From assembly GCA_031082125.1 (NCBI GenBank), contig JAVHLM010000019.1:1-64000 (forward strand): a DNA stretch of 64,000 nt. Reading direction: 5' to 3'. Every line of letters begins with the position of its first letter. The stretch's first letter is position 1. Positions 33,561-43,244 of this stretch are shown here, in pieces. The notes under the pieces are model-generated. The model did not search any database and was not told the origin of the DNA. It worked only from the letters and a program-made list of their open reading frames with translations. A program made the position numbers and the translations under genes. The DNA is from Candidatus Eremiobacterota bacterium (GTDB lineage: Bacteria; Vulcanimicrobiota; CADAWZ01; Ess09-12).

Positions 33561-35300
33561 ATGCAAGCGCTGCTGAGAGTCCTGCGGTATATCAGGAAAT
33601 ACTGGTGGTATATCATGACGGCGGGGATCTGCACCATCCTTTTGAATGCCTTTACCCTCCTGCAGCCCCAGCTTATCAAGGTCATCATGGATCACGTAAT
33701 CCTTGGGAAAGGGCCCGATAGTTTCAGATACCTCAACCTTGTCATCGCAGGCTTCCTTTTTCTCATCATCGTAAAAGGCATCTTCGCCTATTTCCAGGGG
33801 TATCTTCTCCCCTACGGCGTGAACCAGGCCATCAGGGACATAAGAGACGGCATATTCGGCCACATCCAGTTCCTCCCGCTCCGCTCCATCGAGCGCTACC
33901 GGACCGGCGACCTGATGGTGCGCATCACCAACGACACGGAAAATCTTGGCAATGTCCTGGGCCTGGGGCTTATCAACTTCGTCAACGACTGCCTCATTCT
34001 TGTGGGGGCCCTTGGCTGGATGATCTATAAAGACTGGCAGATGACCCTTCTCATTTTTCTGGTAAGCCCCCTGGTGGTTTTTGCCGTACATCGTTTCGGC
34101 CAGTACGTGGAAAAGGCCGTGAGAAGAAACCAGGTCCAGATGTCGAGAATCTACAATACCATCGAGGAATCCATCACGGGAATCCGGGTCATCAAGAGCT
34201 TTGTGAAGGAAAACCAGGAGATCGAGCATTTCAAAAAGCAGAACCAGACCCTTTTTCACCATATAATGAAGGTCATCCAGTACAAGGTGATGCAGGTCCC
34301 CGTCATCGAGTTCCTCGCCGCGCTGGGCATTGCCGTCTCCATATGGTACGGCGGCTACCAGGTCCTCCAGGGAAAGTTTTCCACCGGCGACATATTTGCT
34401 TTCTGGGGCTATATGATCATGGCGACGACGCCGCTCAACCGCATCTCGCAGGCCTATTCCACCATAAGGGGCTGCATCGTGTCGGCCCAGAGGATCTTTG
34501 AAATCCTTGACGTGCCGAAGGAGAAGGACGAAGACCCCTCTCTCCCCGCCATTGCGCCTCTCAAAGGCCACATAAGGTACGACTCCGTGAGCTTCCACTA
34601 CGCTGCCGAGTCCCCCGTGCTCAGGGACCTGAGCTTTGAGATAGAGCCGGGCAAGGTCCTCGCCATAGTAGGCCAGAGCGGCGCAGGCAAAACGACAGCC
34701 GTACATCTCCTCACAAGGCTTTATGACCCCTGTTCAGGGAAAATCCTCGTGGACGGCACCGATATCCACAAGGTAAAGCTCCACTCGTACAGGAGCCAGC
34801 TCGCCGTCGTTCCCCAGGAGACCATCCTCTTCACAGGCACCATAAGGGATAACATCGCCTTCGGCAACCGGGCGGCCTCCCTCGAGGAGGTAAAGGCGGC
34901 GGCAGAAGCGGCCAATGCCCATGAGTTCATTGAAAAGCTCCCCCACGGCTATGACACCCCCGTGGGAGAGAGAGGCACCACCCTCTCGGGGGGGCAGCGC
35001 CAGCGCATCGCCATCGCAAGGGCCATACTGCTGAATCCCCGCATCCTTATCCTCGATGAAGCCACCTCTTCCGTGGACTCCCTGTCAGAGGAGCTCATCC
35101 AGAAAAGCCTCGAAAAGCTCTTCGCAGGGCGCACGACTCTGATCATCGCCCACAGGGTTTCTACTATCAAACGCGCCGACATGATCATAGTCATCGATAA
35201 AGGTGAGATAGTGGAGAAGGGAACCCATGACGAGCTGATAGGGCGGGGCGGCGTTTACACGTCACTTTACGAGTGCTATTTCCAGCACAAGGATTCGTGA
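33561..35300 (+). CDS. ABC exporter half-transporter (MsbA/MDR type)
   Basis: The 579-residue protein has an N-terminal membrane domain (about 15-305) with six predicted helices and a C-terminal nucleotide-binding domain. Walker A is GQSGAGKT (371-378), the signature is LSGGQ, and Walker B is ILILDEATS, followed by the H-loop in IIAHRVST. It would dimerise to export lipids, peptides or drugs. The substrate cannot be told. It is a single-gene unit with its own promoter, converging on the heparinase-like gene. Confidence 0.92.
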   Translation: MQALLRVLRYIRKYWWYIMTAGICTILLNAFTLLQPQLIKVIMDHVILGKGPDSFRYLNLVIAGFLFLIIVKGIFAYFQGYLLPYGVNQAIRDIRDGIFGHIQFLPLRSIERYRTGDLMVRITNDTENLGNVLGLGLINFVNDCLILVGALGWMIYKDWQMTLLIFLVSPLVVFAVHRFGQYVEKAVRRNQVQMSRIYNTIEESITGIRVIKSFVKENQEIEHFKKQNQTLFHHIMKVIQYKVMQVPVIEFLAALGIAVSIWYGGYQVLQGKFSTGDIFAFWGYMIMATTPLNRISQAYSTIRGCIVSAQRIFEILDVPKEKDEDPSLPAIAPLKGHIRYDSVSFHYAAESPVLRDLSFEIEPGKVLAIVGQSGAGKTTAVHLLTRLYDPCSGKILVDGTDIHKVKLHSYRSQLAVVPQETILFTGTIRDNIAFGNRAASLEEVKAAAEAANAHEFIEKLPHGYDTPVGERGTTLSGGQRQRIAIARAILLNPRILILDEATSSVDSLSEELIQKSLEKLFAGRTTLIIAHRVSTIKRADMIIVIDKGEIVEKGTHDELIGRGGVYTSLYECYFQHKDS

Positions 35301-35306
35301 TAGAGG

Positions 35307-37535
35307 CTACCGCTCCTTTTCAAGCGCTTCCAGGAGCAGCTCCGTCTCCTTCACATCCTTGAGATCGCCGACAGCGTGAAAAAGCTCGGCGAGCTCATCG
35401 CGGTGGGGGATCCTGAACTCGCCGCGGGCCCAGCTCACCCACGTGAATATCTCTGAGGGGAGCCTCAGGCGGGCGTAGTACTCAAGACGGTAACAGGGCT
35501 CGACCCTGGTGCAGTCCTTGGCATACCATCCCGACAGGGGCTCGAGCTTGCCCCTGTTGAGGCTGCAGGAAAAATCACCGGGGAAATAAGGGTTGAGCCT
35601 CACGAAGTCCTTCCTCCCCCTTATGAAGCAGCCATAGTCACCCCGTAGGATTATCTCAAGCTCGGGAGCGAAATGGAAATTGAGCTCCACGAGAAACTCG
35701 TCGGCACCTTCCAGTGTGTCTTTGATAAGAAACCACCTCTTGTCCCTGAGGTAGAGCATTTCTCGCCTGTGCACCACCAGGCTCTTCAAATCGTCAAATC
35801 CAGCGTTCCCCGACATCACGTAGGCGCAGTCCTCCTTGAAGGCCCACTTGGTCTTGACGAGCTGAAGAGACTTCTTGCTCCCCTTGAAAGTCCTCGAAAG
35901 GGACTGCTCCTTGCCGTCAATCACTATCACATTGTGAGCCTGCGAGCGGCTGAAGTAGGTGCTGAACTTCTTCTTTCCCCTGTAAGAGCCTGTCTCAATG
36001 ATAAAGGGCTCTCCCCTCACGGAAAGGGCGAAACTGAGGACATCCCTGTGGAGGGGGAGGCCTTCCATGCCCTTGTCCAGGTTGGCAAATTTCTTCCTGG
36101 GATTTCCGTAGAAGAAACAGAACGTCGAGTCCTTTTCCCATGAATCCCTGAACGTGAGATACCCTCCCTCGGGAAAAGCCCGGGAGGACTCCTCGGGGGG
36201 GCGGCTGAGGACATTGTCATAGGTCCGGTAGCCCTCGGTATGGAAAAACCAGAGCACATCCTCGTAGAATTCGCCGGCAATGGATTTCATATCGCCGCGC
36301 TCGAAGAGCACGGCCCCGAGGCAGAGCAGGTTCTTATAGTCCTCATGGGCGGTGCCTCCAAAGTGCCATACCCTTGTAATAGGCGTCTCCCCGAAGATAA
36401 GGGACCTTCCCCCTGGCTGAATGGTGTACATGAGGAACTCCAGGGAGAGCTCCACGTGGCTCCTGATGATGGATGAGGTGCGCTGGCTGTTGAGCCTGTC
36501 AAGCAGAAGAGGGAGCATCAGAAACTCAGTGAGGAGGCACTGGAGCCCCAGGGAGCGCTCCCTGTGGATGCCGTCAGAGCTGAACTGGGCCTGGGCTTCA
36601 TGCTCAAGAACCTTGAGAGCCCTATCCTTCCAGGACCTGAGCGATTCAAACTCCGGGAAGAGCGATGCGAGGAAGTAAAGGGCTGAGGCCACGCCGATGA
36701 GCTTGGCCGGCTTGAGGGTCTTATCAGAGCATTGCTCCACGAGATAAGTCCCGTGGAAAAAAAGGCTTTTCAGCACGGTGCAGAAGGCATCGCCCGACAG
36801 GTGGGGTGATGGGAGGAAAAGACCCAGAGCGAAAAGCCAGGAGATGACCCTTTGAGCCACCATGAGGGGATCAAGCCAGTTGACACCCCAGTTGGGAGGA
36901 TTTTTCTCTATCCAGTCCTCGAGCTCGATGATGAACTCCTGGGCATATTTCTCATCATGGGTGAGAAAGTAAGCCCTCCCCAGGTCCACAAGATGATGGT
37001 GCTTGTTAAACTCGAGCGTTGTGGGCAGATACCCGAGGTCGTACATTTTCTGCACGTGCCGGTCCTGGAGCTTCTTGCCAAGGTCCGAAACATGGCAGTA
37101 GCTCCAGCTCTTGCCGTTGAAATCGGAAAACCAGTCAATGAAGGTGCCAAAAGTGCCGGTAAGGCCTGTGGGCACGGTAATCACATGGGAGCATACCCTG
37201 TCGGCAGCCTCAGTGGTATGGCGGTAAGAGTGGCTGAACTCCTTGAGCACTTTCCGGAGCTTCTCGCTGTCGCCGTAAGAGAAGAAAAATCGGGGATAGT
37301 TTCTCTTCCTCAGATAGGCCACGAGCTCTTTTTTTGCCAGCGAAAAATCCCTCTCGCGATAGGCATCCTTGATGGCCTTGAGATCGTCGTCGTCAAGCTT
37401 CAGATAGGAGAAAAGCTCTCCGTCAGAAAGGCGCGGAATGCCTTTCCGGGCGCTTCTTTTTCTGAAGAGATCTTCAAGGAGAATCCTTCCTTCCGAAAGG
37501 CGCGAGAAATATCCTGAGAGTATCTTTTTGAACAT
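35307..37535 (-). CDS. heparinase II/III-like polysaccharide lyase family protein
   Basis: The protein has 742 residues from the ATG at 37535, behind AAAGGAG. It shows the two-part architecture of the family: an alpha/alpha toroid (about 90-400; NWGVNWLDPLMVAQRVISW and HRERSLGLQ) and a C-terminal beta-sandwich with HNVIVIDGKEQ. No signal peptide is evident. Such genes often lie in loci for extracellular polysaccharide synthesis or remodelling. A Gfo/Idh oxidoreductase precedes it by 19 nt, which supports a role in uronic-acid-containing glycan metabolism (inference). Confidence 0.8.
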   Translation of the reverse strand: MFKKILSGYFSRLSEGRILLEDLFRKRSARKGIPRLSDGELFSYLKLDDDDLKAIKDAYRERDFSLAKKELVAYLRKRNYPRFFFSYGDSEKLRKVLKEFSHSYRHTTEAADRVCSHVITVPTGLTGTFGTFIDWFSDFNGKSWSYCHVSDLGKKLQDRHVQKMYDLGYLPTTLEFNKHHHLVDLGRAYFLTHDEKYAQEFIIELEDWIEKNPPNWGVNWLDPLMVAQRVISWLFALGLFLPSPHLSGDAFCTVLKSLFFHGTYLVEQCSDKTLKPAKLIGVASALYFLASLFPEFESLRSWKDRALKVLEHEAQAQFSSDGIHRERSLGLQCLLTEFLMLPLLLDRLNSQRTSSIIRSHVELSLEFLMYTIQPGGRSLIFGETPITRVWHFGGTAHEDYKNLLCLGAVLFERGDMKSIAGEFYEDVLWFFHTEGYRTYDNVLSRPPEESSRAFPEGGYLTFRDSWEKDSTFCFFYGNPRKKFANLDKGMEGLPLHRDVLSFALSVRGEPFIIETGSYRGKKKFSTYFSRSQAHNVIVIDGKEQSLSRTFKGSKKSLQLVKTKWAFKEDCAYVMSGNAGFDDLKSLVVHRREMLYLRDKRWFLIKDTLEGADEFLVELNFHFAPELEIILRGDYGCFIRGRKDFVRLNPYFPGDFSCSLNRGKLEPLSGWYAKDCTRVEPCYRLEYYARLRLPSEIFTWVSWARGEFRIPHRDELAELFHAVGDLKDVKETELLLEALEKER

Positions 37536-37554
37536 TATCTCTCCTTTAAAGGGC

Positions 37555-38532
37555 TTACAGCGCGATCCACTCCCCACGTCTTTCCATGGATTCTTTTGCC
37601 AGATTGAGAATCTTAACTACAGTGAGCCCCTGATGGCCGTCACTTCGGGGGGTGCTCCCATGCTCCATTGCCTCGAGAAAATGCCTGCACTCCTCAAGAA
37701 GAGGCTCTTTATCGGGAATTTCGATTGTCACGGCGCTCCCGTTGTGATGGGCAAGCGTTACGCCGTCAATGTGCCTGTCGAAGACCGTAAGGGTCCCCTT
37801 GGGCCCGCTTACTTCATCAACTTTCGCCATTTTCCGGGTTCCCACGACAGTATGCTGGCGGACCTTCTCGGGTGAGAGCCAGCTTACATGGATATGGCCG
37901 AATTTCTGCCCGGAGAACATGAGATGGAGATGAGCCATGTCGGCGATGCCGCTGTTGAGATAGCTCATCCCCACGCAGCTGAGGGCGCAGGGCTGCTCAT
38001 TGAAAAGGGATATCATCACAGAGATATCGTGGGGGGCGAGGCTGAAAAGGGCATCCTCCTCTTTCCTTGCCCTGCCAAACCCGATCCGCTGGGCATGGAG
38101 AGAGCAGATTTCACCGAGGTCGCCCCGCTTCACCACCTCGTCAAGAGCGGCGTAGGCGGGATGGTAGAGGAGAATGTGCCCCACCATGAGGACCTTCGCC
38201 CTTGTCCCTGCCTCTTCGATAAGCTTCTCAGACTCCCCGGGATCGATGGTCATGGGTTTTTCCACAAAAAGATGCTTGCCAGCCCTGAGGGCTTTCACCG
38301 CCACTTCATAATGATGAAAGGGCGGCGTGGCCACCACCACTCCCTCTATGGTGCTCTTCGAGAGTATGGAATCCACATTGTCGCAGATGGGAACGCCGGG
38401 AAAAAGTTTCTGGAGCTCGCGGGCACGTTCGGCGCTTATTTCACATATTACCTCCAGGGCCCCAAGGGAAAGAAAATTTCTTGCAAGATTGGTGCCCCAT
38501 TTCCCGCTTCCTACCACTGCTACTTTCTTCAA
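37555..38532 (-). CDS. Gfo/Idh/MocA-family sugar oxidoreductase
   Basis: The 325-residue protein starts at TTG behind GGAGGAAA. The Rossmann motif is VAVVGSGKWGTN and the family's catalytic EKP motif is in HLFVEKPMT; a downstream region with LAPHDISVMISL forms the substrate domain. Relatives include UDP-N-acetylglucosaminuronate 3-dehydrogenases (WbpB) and inositol dehydrogenases. Coupling with the heparinase-like gene suggests a nucleotide-sugar or uronic-acid substrate. Confidence 0.82.
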   Translation of the reverse strand: MKKVAVVGSGKWGTNLARNFLSLGALEVICEISAERARELQKLFPGVPICDNVDSILSKSTIEGVVVATPPFHHYEVAVKALRAGKHLFVEKPMTIDPGESEKLIEEAGTRAKVLMVGHILLYHPAYAALDEVVKRGDLGEICSLHAQRIGFGRARKEEDALFSLAPHDISVMISLFNEQPCALSCVGMSYLNSGIADMAHLHLMFSGQKFGHIHVSWLSPEKVRQHTVVGTRKMAKVDEVSGPKGTLTVFDRHIDGVTLAHHNGSAVTIEIPDKEPLLEECRHFLEAMEHGSTPRSDGHQGLTVVKILNLAKESMERRGEWIAL

Positions 38533-38554
38533 GCGATTTCCTCCTCAATGGGTG

Positions 38555-39007
38555 CTACGAAGGCTTTATATGAATAAGGACCTGCTCGGCCGCCACGGCC
38601 GTTGCATTTTCTATCAGGATTGCAGCAATCTCGCCGCTTACCTCGCTCACGATCTCATTCATCATCTTCATCGCTTCTATGATACAGAGCGTGTGGCCCG
38701 GCTCCACGCTGCTCCCCACCTCAATGAAGGGGGGGGCGCCCGGGGCGGGCGCCCGGTAAAAAATTCCGGCCAGGGGTGCTTTTACCGTCAAGAAGTTCTC
38801 AGGCACCGGGGCCTCCTCTTCCGCGACGCTCTCAGGGAAGAAAGCCGCAGGCTCCGGAGAGACCTTTACCGCCACCGGCGCCGTTGACGAGCCCCTTTTC
38901 AGGTAGACACGGTAATTTCCATACCGGACATCAAGCTCTTCCAGGTCATTCTTCTCCACCATCTCGATGAGCTGGCGTATCACTTCCGTATCAATCTTCT
39001 GCTCCAT
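38555..39007 (-). CDS. accB: biotin carboxyl carrier protein of acetyl-CoA carboxylase
   Basis: The protein has 150 residues from the ATG at 39007 (GGAG 8 nt upstream); a GTG at 39016 overlapping the hisS stop is the alternative. A Pro/Ala-rich linker separates an N-terminal helical part from the biotinyl domain, with EAMKMMNE carrying the biotinylated Lys114. A thumb-like insertion (APAPGAPPF) is present, as in AccB. accC is not adjacent, which is unusual because accB-accC are normally paired. Confidence 0.9.
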   Translation of the reverse strand: MEQKIDTEVIRQLIEMVEKNDLEELDVRYGNYRVYLKRGSSTAPVAVKVSPEPAAFFPESVAEEEAPVPENFLTVKAPLAGIFYRAPAPGAPPFIEVGSSVEPGHTLCIIEAMKMMNEIVSEVSGEIAAILIENATAVAAEQVLIHIKPS

Positions 39008-39012
39008 GGGAG

Positions 39013-40272
39013 TCACTCCAATCGTTTCTCAATAAACTCCACGACTGCGGGGAGCGGCACGGCCTGCTGCTCCCCGCTTACCATGTCCTTGAACGTTATC
39101 GAACGAGTCTTCAGCTCGTCAGAGCCAAGGATCAGCACACACCGGGCATTTTTCCCATGGGCGTCCTTCATCTGGCTCTTCAGGCTTCTTCCCTGGTAAT
39201 CCCTCTCAGCGAGAAATCCCTTCCTTCTAAGCTCCACCATAAGCTTCTGAACAGGGAGGTCCGCATCCTCGCCCAGCGCCACAAGGTATACAGCCAGGGG
39301 CTTTACAGGGGGAAAGGGCAGCTTCAGCTTGTTCATGATGCTCAGGGTTCTCTCAAGCCCTATGGCCACGCCCACAGCAGGCAGAGCCTTCCCTCCCAGC
39401 TCCTCGGCGAGATGGTCATAACGTCCTCCCCCGCAGAGGGCATCCTGGGCTCCCAGATCCTGCGAAATCACTTCAAAGACCGTCTTGGTATAGTAATCGA
39501 GCCCACGGACTATGAGGGGATTTATGGTAAAAGGAAGCTTTACCGCCTCAAGAGAGGACTGGAGCCTCCCGAAGTGGTTCCTGCAGTCCTGGCAGAGAAA
39601 GCCGAAGATTGAGGGAGCCACCTGCGATATTTCACGGCACTGCCTGTTTTTGCAGTCAAGGATTCTCAGGGGGTTGTGCTCCAGGCGGCGCCCGCACTCA
39701 TCGCAGAGCTCCTCGGCTTTTCCCTTGAGAAATTTCTGCAGCGATTCGCGGTATGCCGGCCTGCATTCCCTGCAGCCTATAGAATTTATCTCTACATGGA
39801 GGTCCTTGAGGCCAAGGACGCTGAAAAACTGGTGCGTGGCCTCAATGACCTCCGCGTCGAGGGAAGGCGCCGACGAGCCGAGAGCCTCTATGCCGAACTG
39901 GTGGAACTGCCGGTATCTTCCTGCCTGGGGGCGCTCATACCGCAGGAAGGGGCCTATGTAATAAAGCTTCACAAAGCCGGCGGCATGAAGGTTATGCTCA
40001 AGACAGGCCCTGACCACTGTAGCGGTGCCTTCGGGACGGAGGGTCATACTCCTCCCCTTCTTGTCCTTGAAGACATACATCTCCTTCTGGACGATATCGG
40101 TGCCCTCGCCGATTCCCCGCACAAAAAGCTCTGTATGCTCAAAGACCGGCGTCCTTATTTCCATGTAGCCGTGCAGGTGAGCAATTTCCCGCGCCGTTTT
40201 CTCCACGTGGTGCCACTGGGGAGTCTCCCCGGGAAGTATATCAAAGGTTCCACGGGGTGCTTTAATGTTCAT
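39013..40272 (-). CDS. hisS: histidyl-tRNA synthetase
   Basis: The 419-residue class II synthetase has motif 2 in FLRYERPQAGRYRQFHQ, the histidine-binding LVRGLDYYTKTVFEV and motif 3 in AVGVAIGLERTL, with a C-terminal anticodon-binding domain. Its insertion carries four Cys pairs (CRECRPAY, CDECGRR, CKNRQC, CQDC), a metal-binding form seen in some bacterial HisRS. It is the first gene of the unit hisS-accB-oxidoreductase-heparinase-like, with junctions of 0-22 nt. Confidence 0.95.
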   Translation of the reverse strand: MNIKAPRGTFDILPGETPQWHHVEKTAREIAHLHGYMEIRTPVFEHTELFVRGIGEGTDIVQKEMYVFKDKKGRSMTLRPEGTATVVRACLEHNLHAAGFVKLYYIGPFLRYERPQAGRYRQFHQFGIEALGSSAPSLDAEVIEATHQFFSVLGLKDLHVEINSIGCRECRPAYRESLQKFLKGKAEELCDECGRRLEHNPLRILDCKNRQCREISQVAPSIFGFLCQDCRNHFGRLQSSLEAVKLPFTINPLIVRGLDYYTKTVFEVISQDLGAQDALCGGGRYDHLAEELGGKALPAVGVAIGLERTLSIMNKLKLPFPPVKPLAVYLVALGEDADLPVQKLMVELRRKGFLAERDYQGRSLKSQMKDAHGKNARCVLILGSDELKTRSITFKDMVSGEQQAVPLPAVVEFIEKRLE

Positions 40273-40401
40273 TTCACTGGTCCTCCGGAGGATTCTTTAT
40301 CCTTGGGAATCTGGCTCGATGAGAAAAATAGACTTTCTTCGCTGCGGCTTTCTTCTCCTGCCGGTGCCTGCCCTTCAGCTCGTTGAGTCGTCGGCCCTTC
40401 T

Positions 40402-42951
40402 CTATCCTTTCTTGAAGAGTCCGTCAAGCCTTTCAAAATTGAATATATGCATAGGCTCCTCTATACTGAGGGAGAATAGCTCCGGGATATAAAAAGGAAT
40501 GGGGATCCTGTCATAGATCTTGATGGTGGAGATGGGATCCCGCTGCGTCGAAGCGTACTGGAGCCATTCTTTGAAGTCCTTTGCTTTGATGTTTTTTGCT
40601 CCCTTGAGGGCCTTCTTCGCCTCTTCCTCGTTGTTGATTACCCAGTTGAGCACTGCCCTTCCAATCCAGGCATCATAGAAGGAGGGATTAAGCTCGATTG
40701 CCCTGTCGATGCACTCCTTGGCCAGGGCGGTATTGTTGAGATGAAGGGCTACAAAGCCCTTGCAGTACCATGCATCTGCATAGGAGCCGTCGAGTACGAT
40801 GACCTTTGAGAAGACCTCGAGACTCTGCTCCCTGGTGCCCTTTTCAAATTCCAGTATCCCGTAAAACATCAGAGCAGTGATGTTCTGGGGCTCTATCCTG
40901 AGGGCCATAAGTATGTGCTTGTGGGCTTCTTCAAGTTCATTGAGCCCCCGGTGGCAGCATGTCCTTGCCAGATAATAGAGTACATCGGCTCTCCCGCTGT
41001 CCCGGAGCGTATCAAGGCACTTGAGGGCCTTTTCAAACTCACCGCGGATTGAGTAAAAAATCCCATGGTTAAGGGATGTGTGATAGGTGCCGCCCGAGAA
41101 CTCCCTTCCCTTCTTGAAGCACAGCCCGGCGCCCTCAATGTTCCCAAGCTCGTATTCCGTGAGGGCGAGAACGATCCAGAGGCGGTAATCAAAGGGGTAA
41201 AGATTCATATAGCCTTCCAGCACTTCCCGGGCATCCTCGTAGCGCTTGAGATGGTAGAGAGCGGCTCCCTCCATGAGGAAGAACTCGGGCTCAAAGCGCT
41301 TTATCTTGTCAGTGATATGGTATATGGCCTCCAGTGCCTGCAGGTAGCGAGTGGTCTTGAGGTGGATCACGGCAAGATTCTTAAGCACGAGGTAATTTCC
41401 GGGGTATCTCCTTTCCAGGCTCTCGAGCTCTGCAAGGGCATCATCGAGCCGTGCAGCCCTCCAGAGCACCATCACTTTCTGAAGGGCAAGATGGACAGGC
41501 AGGCTTTCCTGAATGCCATTCTGTGCTATAAAATCGATAAAACCCTGATAATCACCGGCTTCAATAAGAATCTCCGCCTTCCTGCCAAGAAAATACGAGG
41601 AGCTTCCCGTGCTCTTCACCGCTTCATCGGTTGCAGTGAGGGCCTTTCTGAATTCCTTCTTCTTGATATGGATGCCAATCTTCTGATAGAGGCCGATGAA
41701 TTTGGTATTATCCTGGCGGGAAGCTTTTTCATAAAACTCCTGGGCCTCTATGAGGCGGCCGATGTTCTCACTGCACCGTCCCATGCCCAGGAGGGCAACG
41801 CTCTGAGGGCCCTCAAAACGGAGCGAGGTGCGGAAGGACTCCATTGCCGCCGAGGTCCTTCCCACGCACAATTCAAGCAGGCCCTTCAGAACGTGAAACT
41901 GAGAGGTGTTGATAGGAAGGAACCACCTCTTCATGTAATTTTCAAGAATCTCAGAGCAGACAAGCTGGGCTCCCTTGAGATCGTGAGATTCAAGGAGATA
42001 TTTCAGGTATGCCATCCAGGAGCGGTGATCGCTGGGGAAATAGCCAATCCAGCGGTGGTAAATGTCTTCCACCTGCTCCCTGTCGCCAGATCCCTCAAGG
42101 GCCTCAAGCCTTTCACGGTAGAAGCCGCTTGACTGGGGGAAGCCCTCGATAAACCTCTTGAAGCACTGCGCCGCCTTTTCCTCTGCCCCGAGGAGGCGCT
42201 GAATCCTGCCCACGTAATACCAGCAGACCATCAGCTTGGGATCGGCTTTGAGGGCCTCGCCGAAAGATTTGAGCGCTTCGACGTAGTTCTTCTCCGCCGT
42301 GCTGGTAAGCCCGCGGACCATCCAGTCCTCACCGGTGTACCCGGCCTTTGCCTCCTGCACCACTACCGTATCCTGGTAGGTATCGACTTTCTGTGTCTTC
42401 TGGGCGCTCCGGAGAATTTCCACCCTCACCTTCTCCTTTAACTCGACGGCAGGCGGGTAATCCCTCGCTTTCTCAAGGCAGCCAAGGGCATCCTTCAGCC
42501 TCCCCGAAGCCCTCTGAATGCTTGCGAGGAGAAACCAGAGATGGGGGTTGTCGTTGCTCTTGAGGACCGTCATAAGATAATAGGTGGCTTCCTTGATATC
42601 ACAGAACACGGCCAGTATCGTAGCCAGATCCCGGTGGATATCATCAAGCGTCAGAGGGGCATACTTCCTGATTTCAGAAAGAATGGTATCTCTCTTATAG
42701 AGCCAGTTCTCGCTGGCAGCATCCAGAAGCACCAGATGGCCTGCCACGTTATCGCCTCCCTGGCTCAGCTGGCAGAGTGCTTTACATTCAGCGAAAAGGT
42801 TCAGGATAAAAAGGATCTGAGCCTTTTTAAGAAGGAGCTGGCTGTCGTCCTTGCGGATTTCCATCAGCTTTTTGATGGCCCCAAGAGCATCCTCCCAGCG
42901 CCTCATCTCCATCAGAGTGGTGATTTCCTGCGGTATCTTCTGAGTCTCCAT
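40402..42951 (-). CDS. large TPR-repeat protein
   Basis: The protein has 849 residues from the ATG at 42951; the frame start at 42978 adds nine odd residues. It is almost entirely TPR-like helical repeats (for example ALKSFGEALKADPKLMVCWY and ALEAIYHITDKIKRFEPEF). Its last 600 or so residues align with the C-terminal half of the kinase-TPR protein at 53783: DRAIELNPSFYDAWIGR matches DRAIALNPSFFEAFIAR, and VEDIYHRWIGYFPSD matches VEYTFHKWIAASSKD. It has no signal peptide and no kinase domain. It is probably a cytoplasmic scaffold related to, or a partner of, that kinase. Confidence 0.75.
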   Translation of the reverse strand: METQKIPQEITTLMEMRRWEDALGAIKKLMEIRKDDSQLLLKKAQILFILNLFAECKALCQLSQGGDNVAGHLVLLDAASENWLYKRDTILSEIRKYAPLTLDDIHRDLATILAVFCDIKEATYYLMTVLKSNDNPHLWFLLASIQRASGRLKDALGCLEKARDYPPAVELKEKVRVEILRSAQKTQKVDTYQDTVVVQEAKAGYTGEDWMVRGLTSTAEKNYVEALKSFGEALKADPKLMVCWYYVGRIQRLLGAEEKAAQCFKRFIEGFPQSSGFYRERLEALEGSGDREQVEDIYHRWIGYFPSDHRSWMAYLKYLLESHDLKGAQLVCSEILENYMKRWFLPINTSQFHVLKGLLELCVGRTSAAMESFRTSLRFEGPQSVALLGMGRCSENIGRLIEAQEFYEKASRQDNTKFIGLYQKIGIHIKKKEFRKALTATDEAVKSTGSSSYFLGRKAEILIEAGDYQGFIDFIAQNGIQESLPVHLALQKVMVLWRAARLDDALAELESLERRYPGNYLVLKNLAVIHLKTTRYLQALEAIYHITDKIKRFEPEFFLMEGAALYHLKRYEDAREVLEGYMNLYPFDYRLWIVLALTEYELGNIEGAGLCFKKGREFSGGTYHTSLNHGIFYSIRGEFEKALKCLDTLRDSGRADVLYYLARTCCHRGLNELEEAHKHILMALRIEPQNITALMFYGILEFEKGTREQSLEVFSKVIVLDGSYADAWYCKGFVALHLNNTALAKECIDRAIELNPSFYDAWIGRAVLNWVINNEEEAKKALKGAKNIKAKDFKEWLQYASTQRDPISTIKIYDRIPIPFYIPELFSLSIEEPMHIFNFERLDGLFKKG

Positions 42952-43081
42952 AGTATTCTTCCAGCAACAAAATAACAACTAACCCATGGCATCCTCTGGC
43001 ATGCCTTATGGGTCCGCCACAAAAGTAAAAATCATCTCCCGCCTTGTGCGGGCAGATAAGTATTCTATTTTTGCACAATGA

Positions 43082-43139
43082 AAATCCTCCATTGGCACAG
43101 GGGGAATTTCTCTCCATTTTCAGAGCATATGGAGGATTT
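43082..43139. repeat. 11-bp perfect inverted repeat with 36-nt loop
   Basis: AAATCCTCCAT (43082-43092) pairs with ATGGAGGATTT (43129-43139). It lies in the region between the divergent TPR gene and the small GspF-N-like gene. A 5-bp hairpin (CCCGC/GCGGG) is at 43038-43052. Operator or leader RNA are both possible. No other feature was seen in 42979-43244. Confidence 0.5.
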
Positions 43140-43244
43140 CAATGATTTGTGTGTAACACAGATATGCTCTCTTTCTCTGCTGCCGCAGCGAGGCGCTGTC
43201 ATTTACCAGAGAGGGCTTTCCCAGTCTTTTAGGAGGGGGGCGCC

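Noticed and set aside
33438-34706. 422-codon minus-strand frame over the ABC exporter
   Set aside because: Antisense shadow of an ABC transporter with all motifs intact; the composition (His, Asp and Lys runs) is typical of shadow frames.
41065-42132. 355-codon plus-strand frame over the TPR gene
   Set aside because: Antisense shadow in GC-rich coding DNA; no domain or ribosome site.
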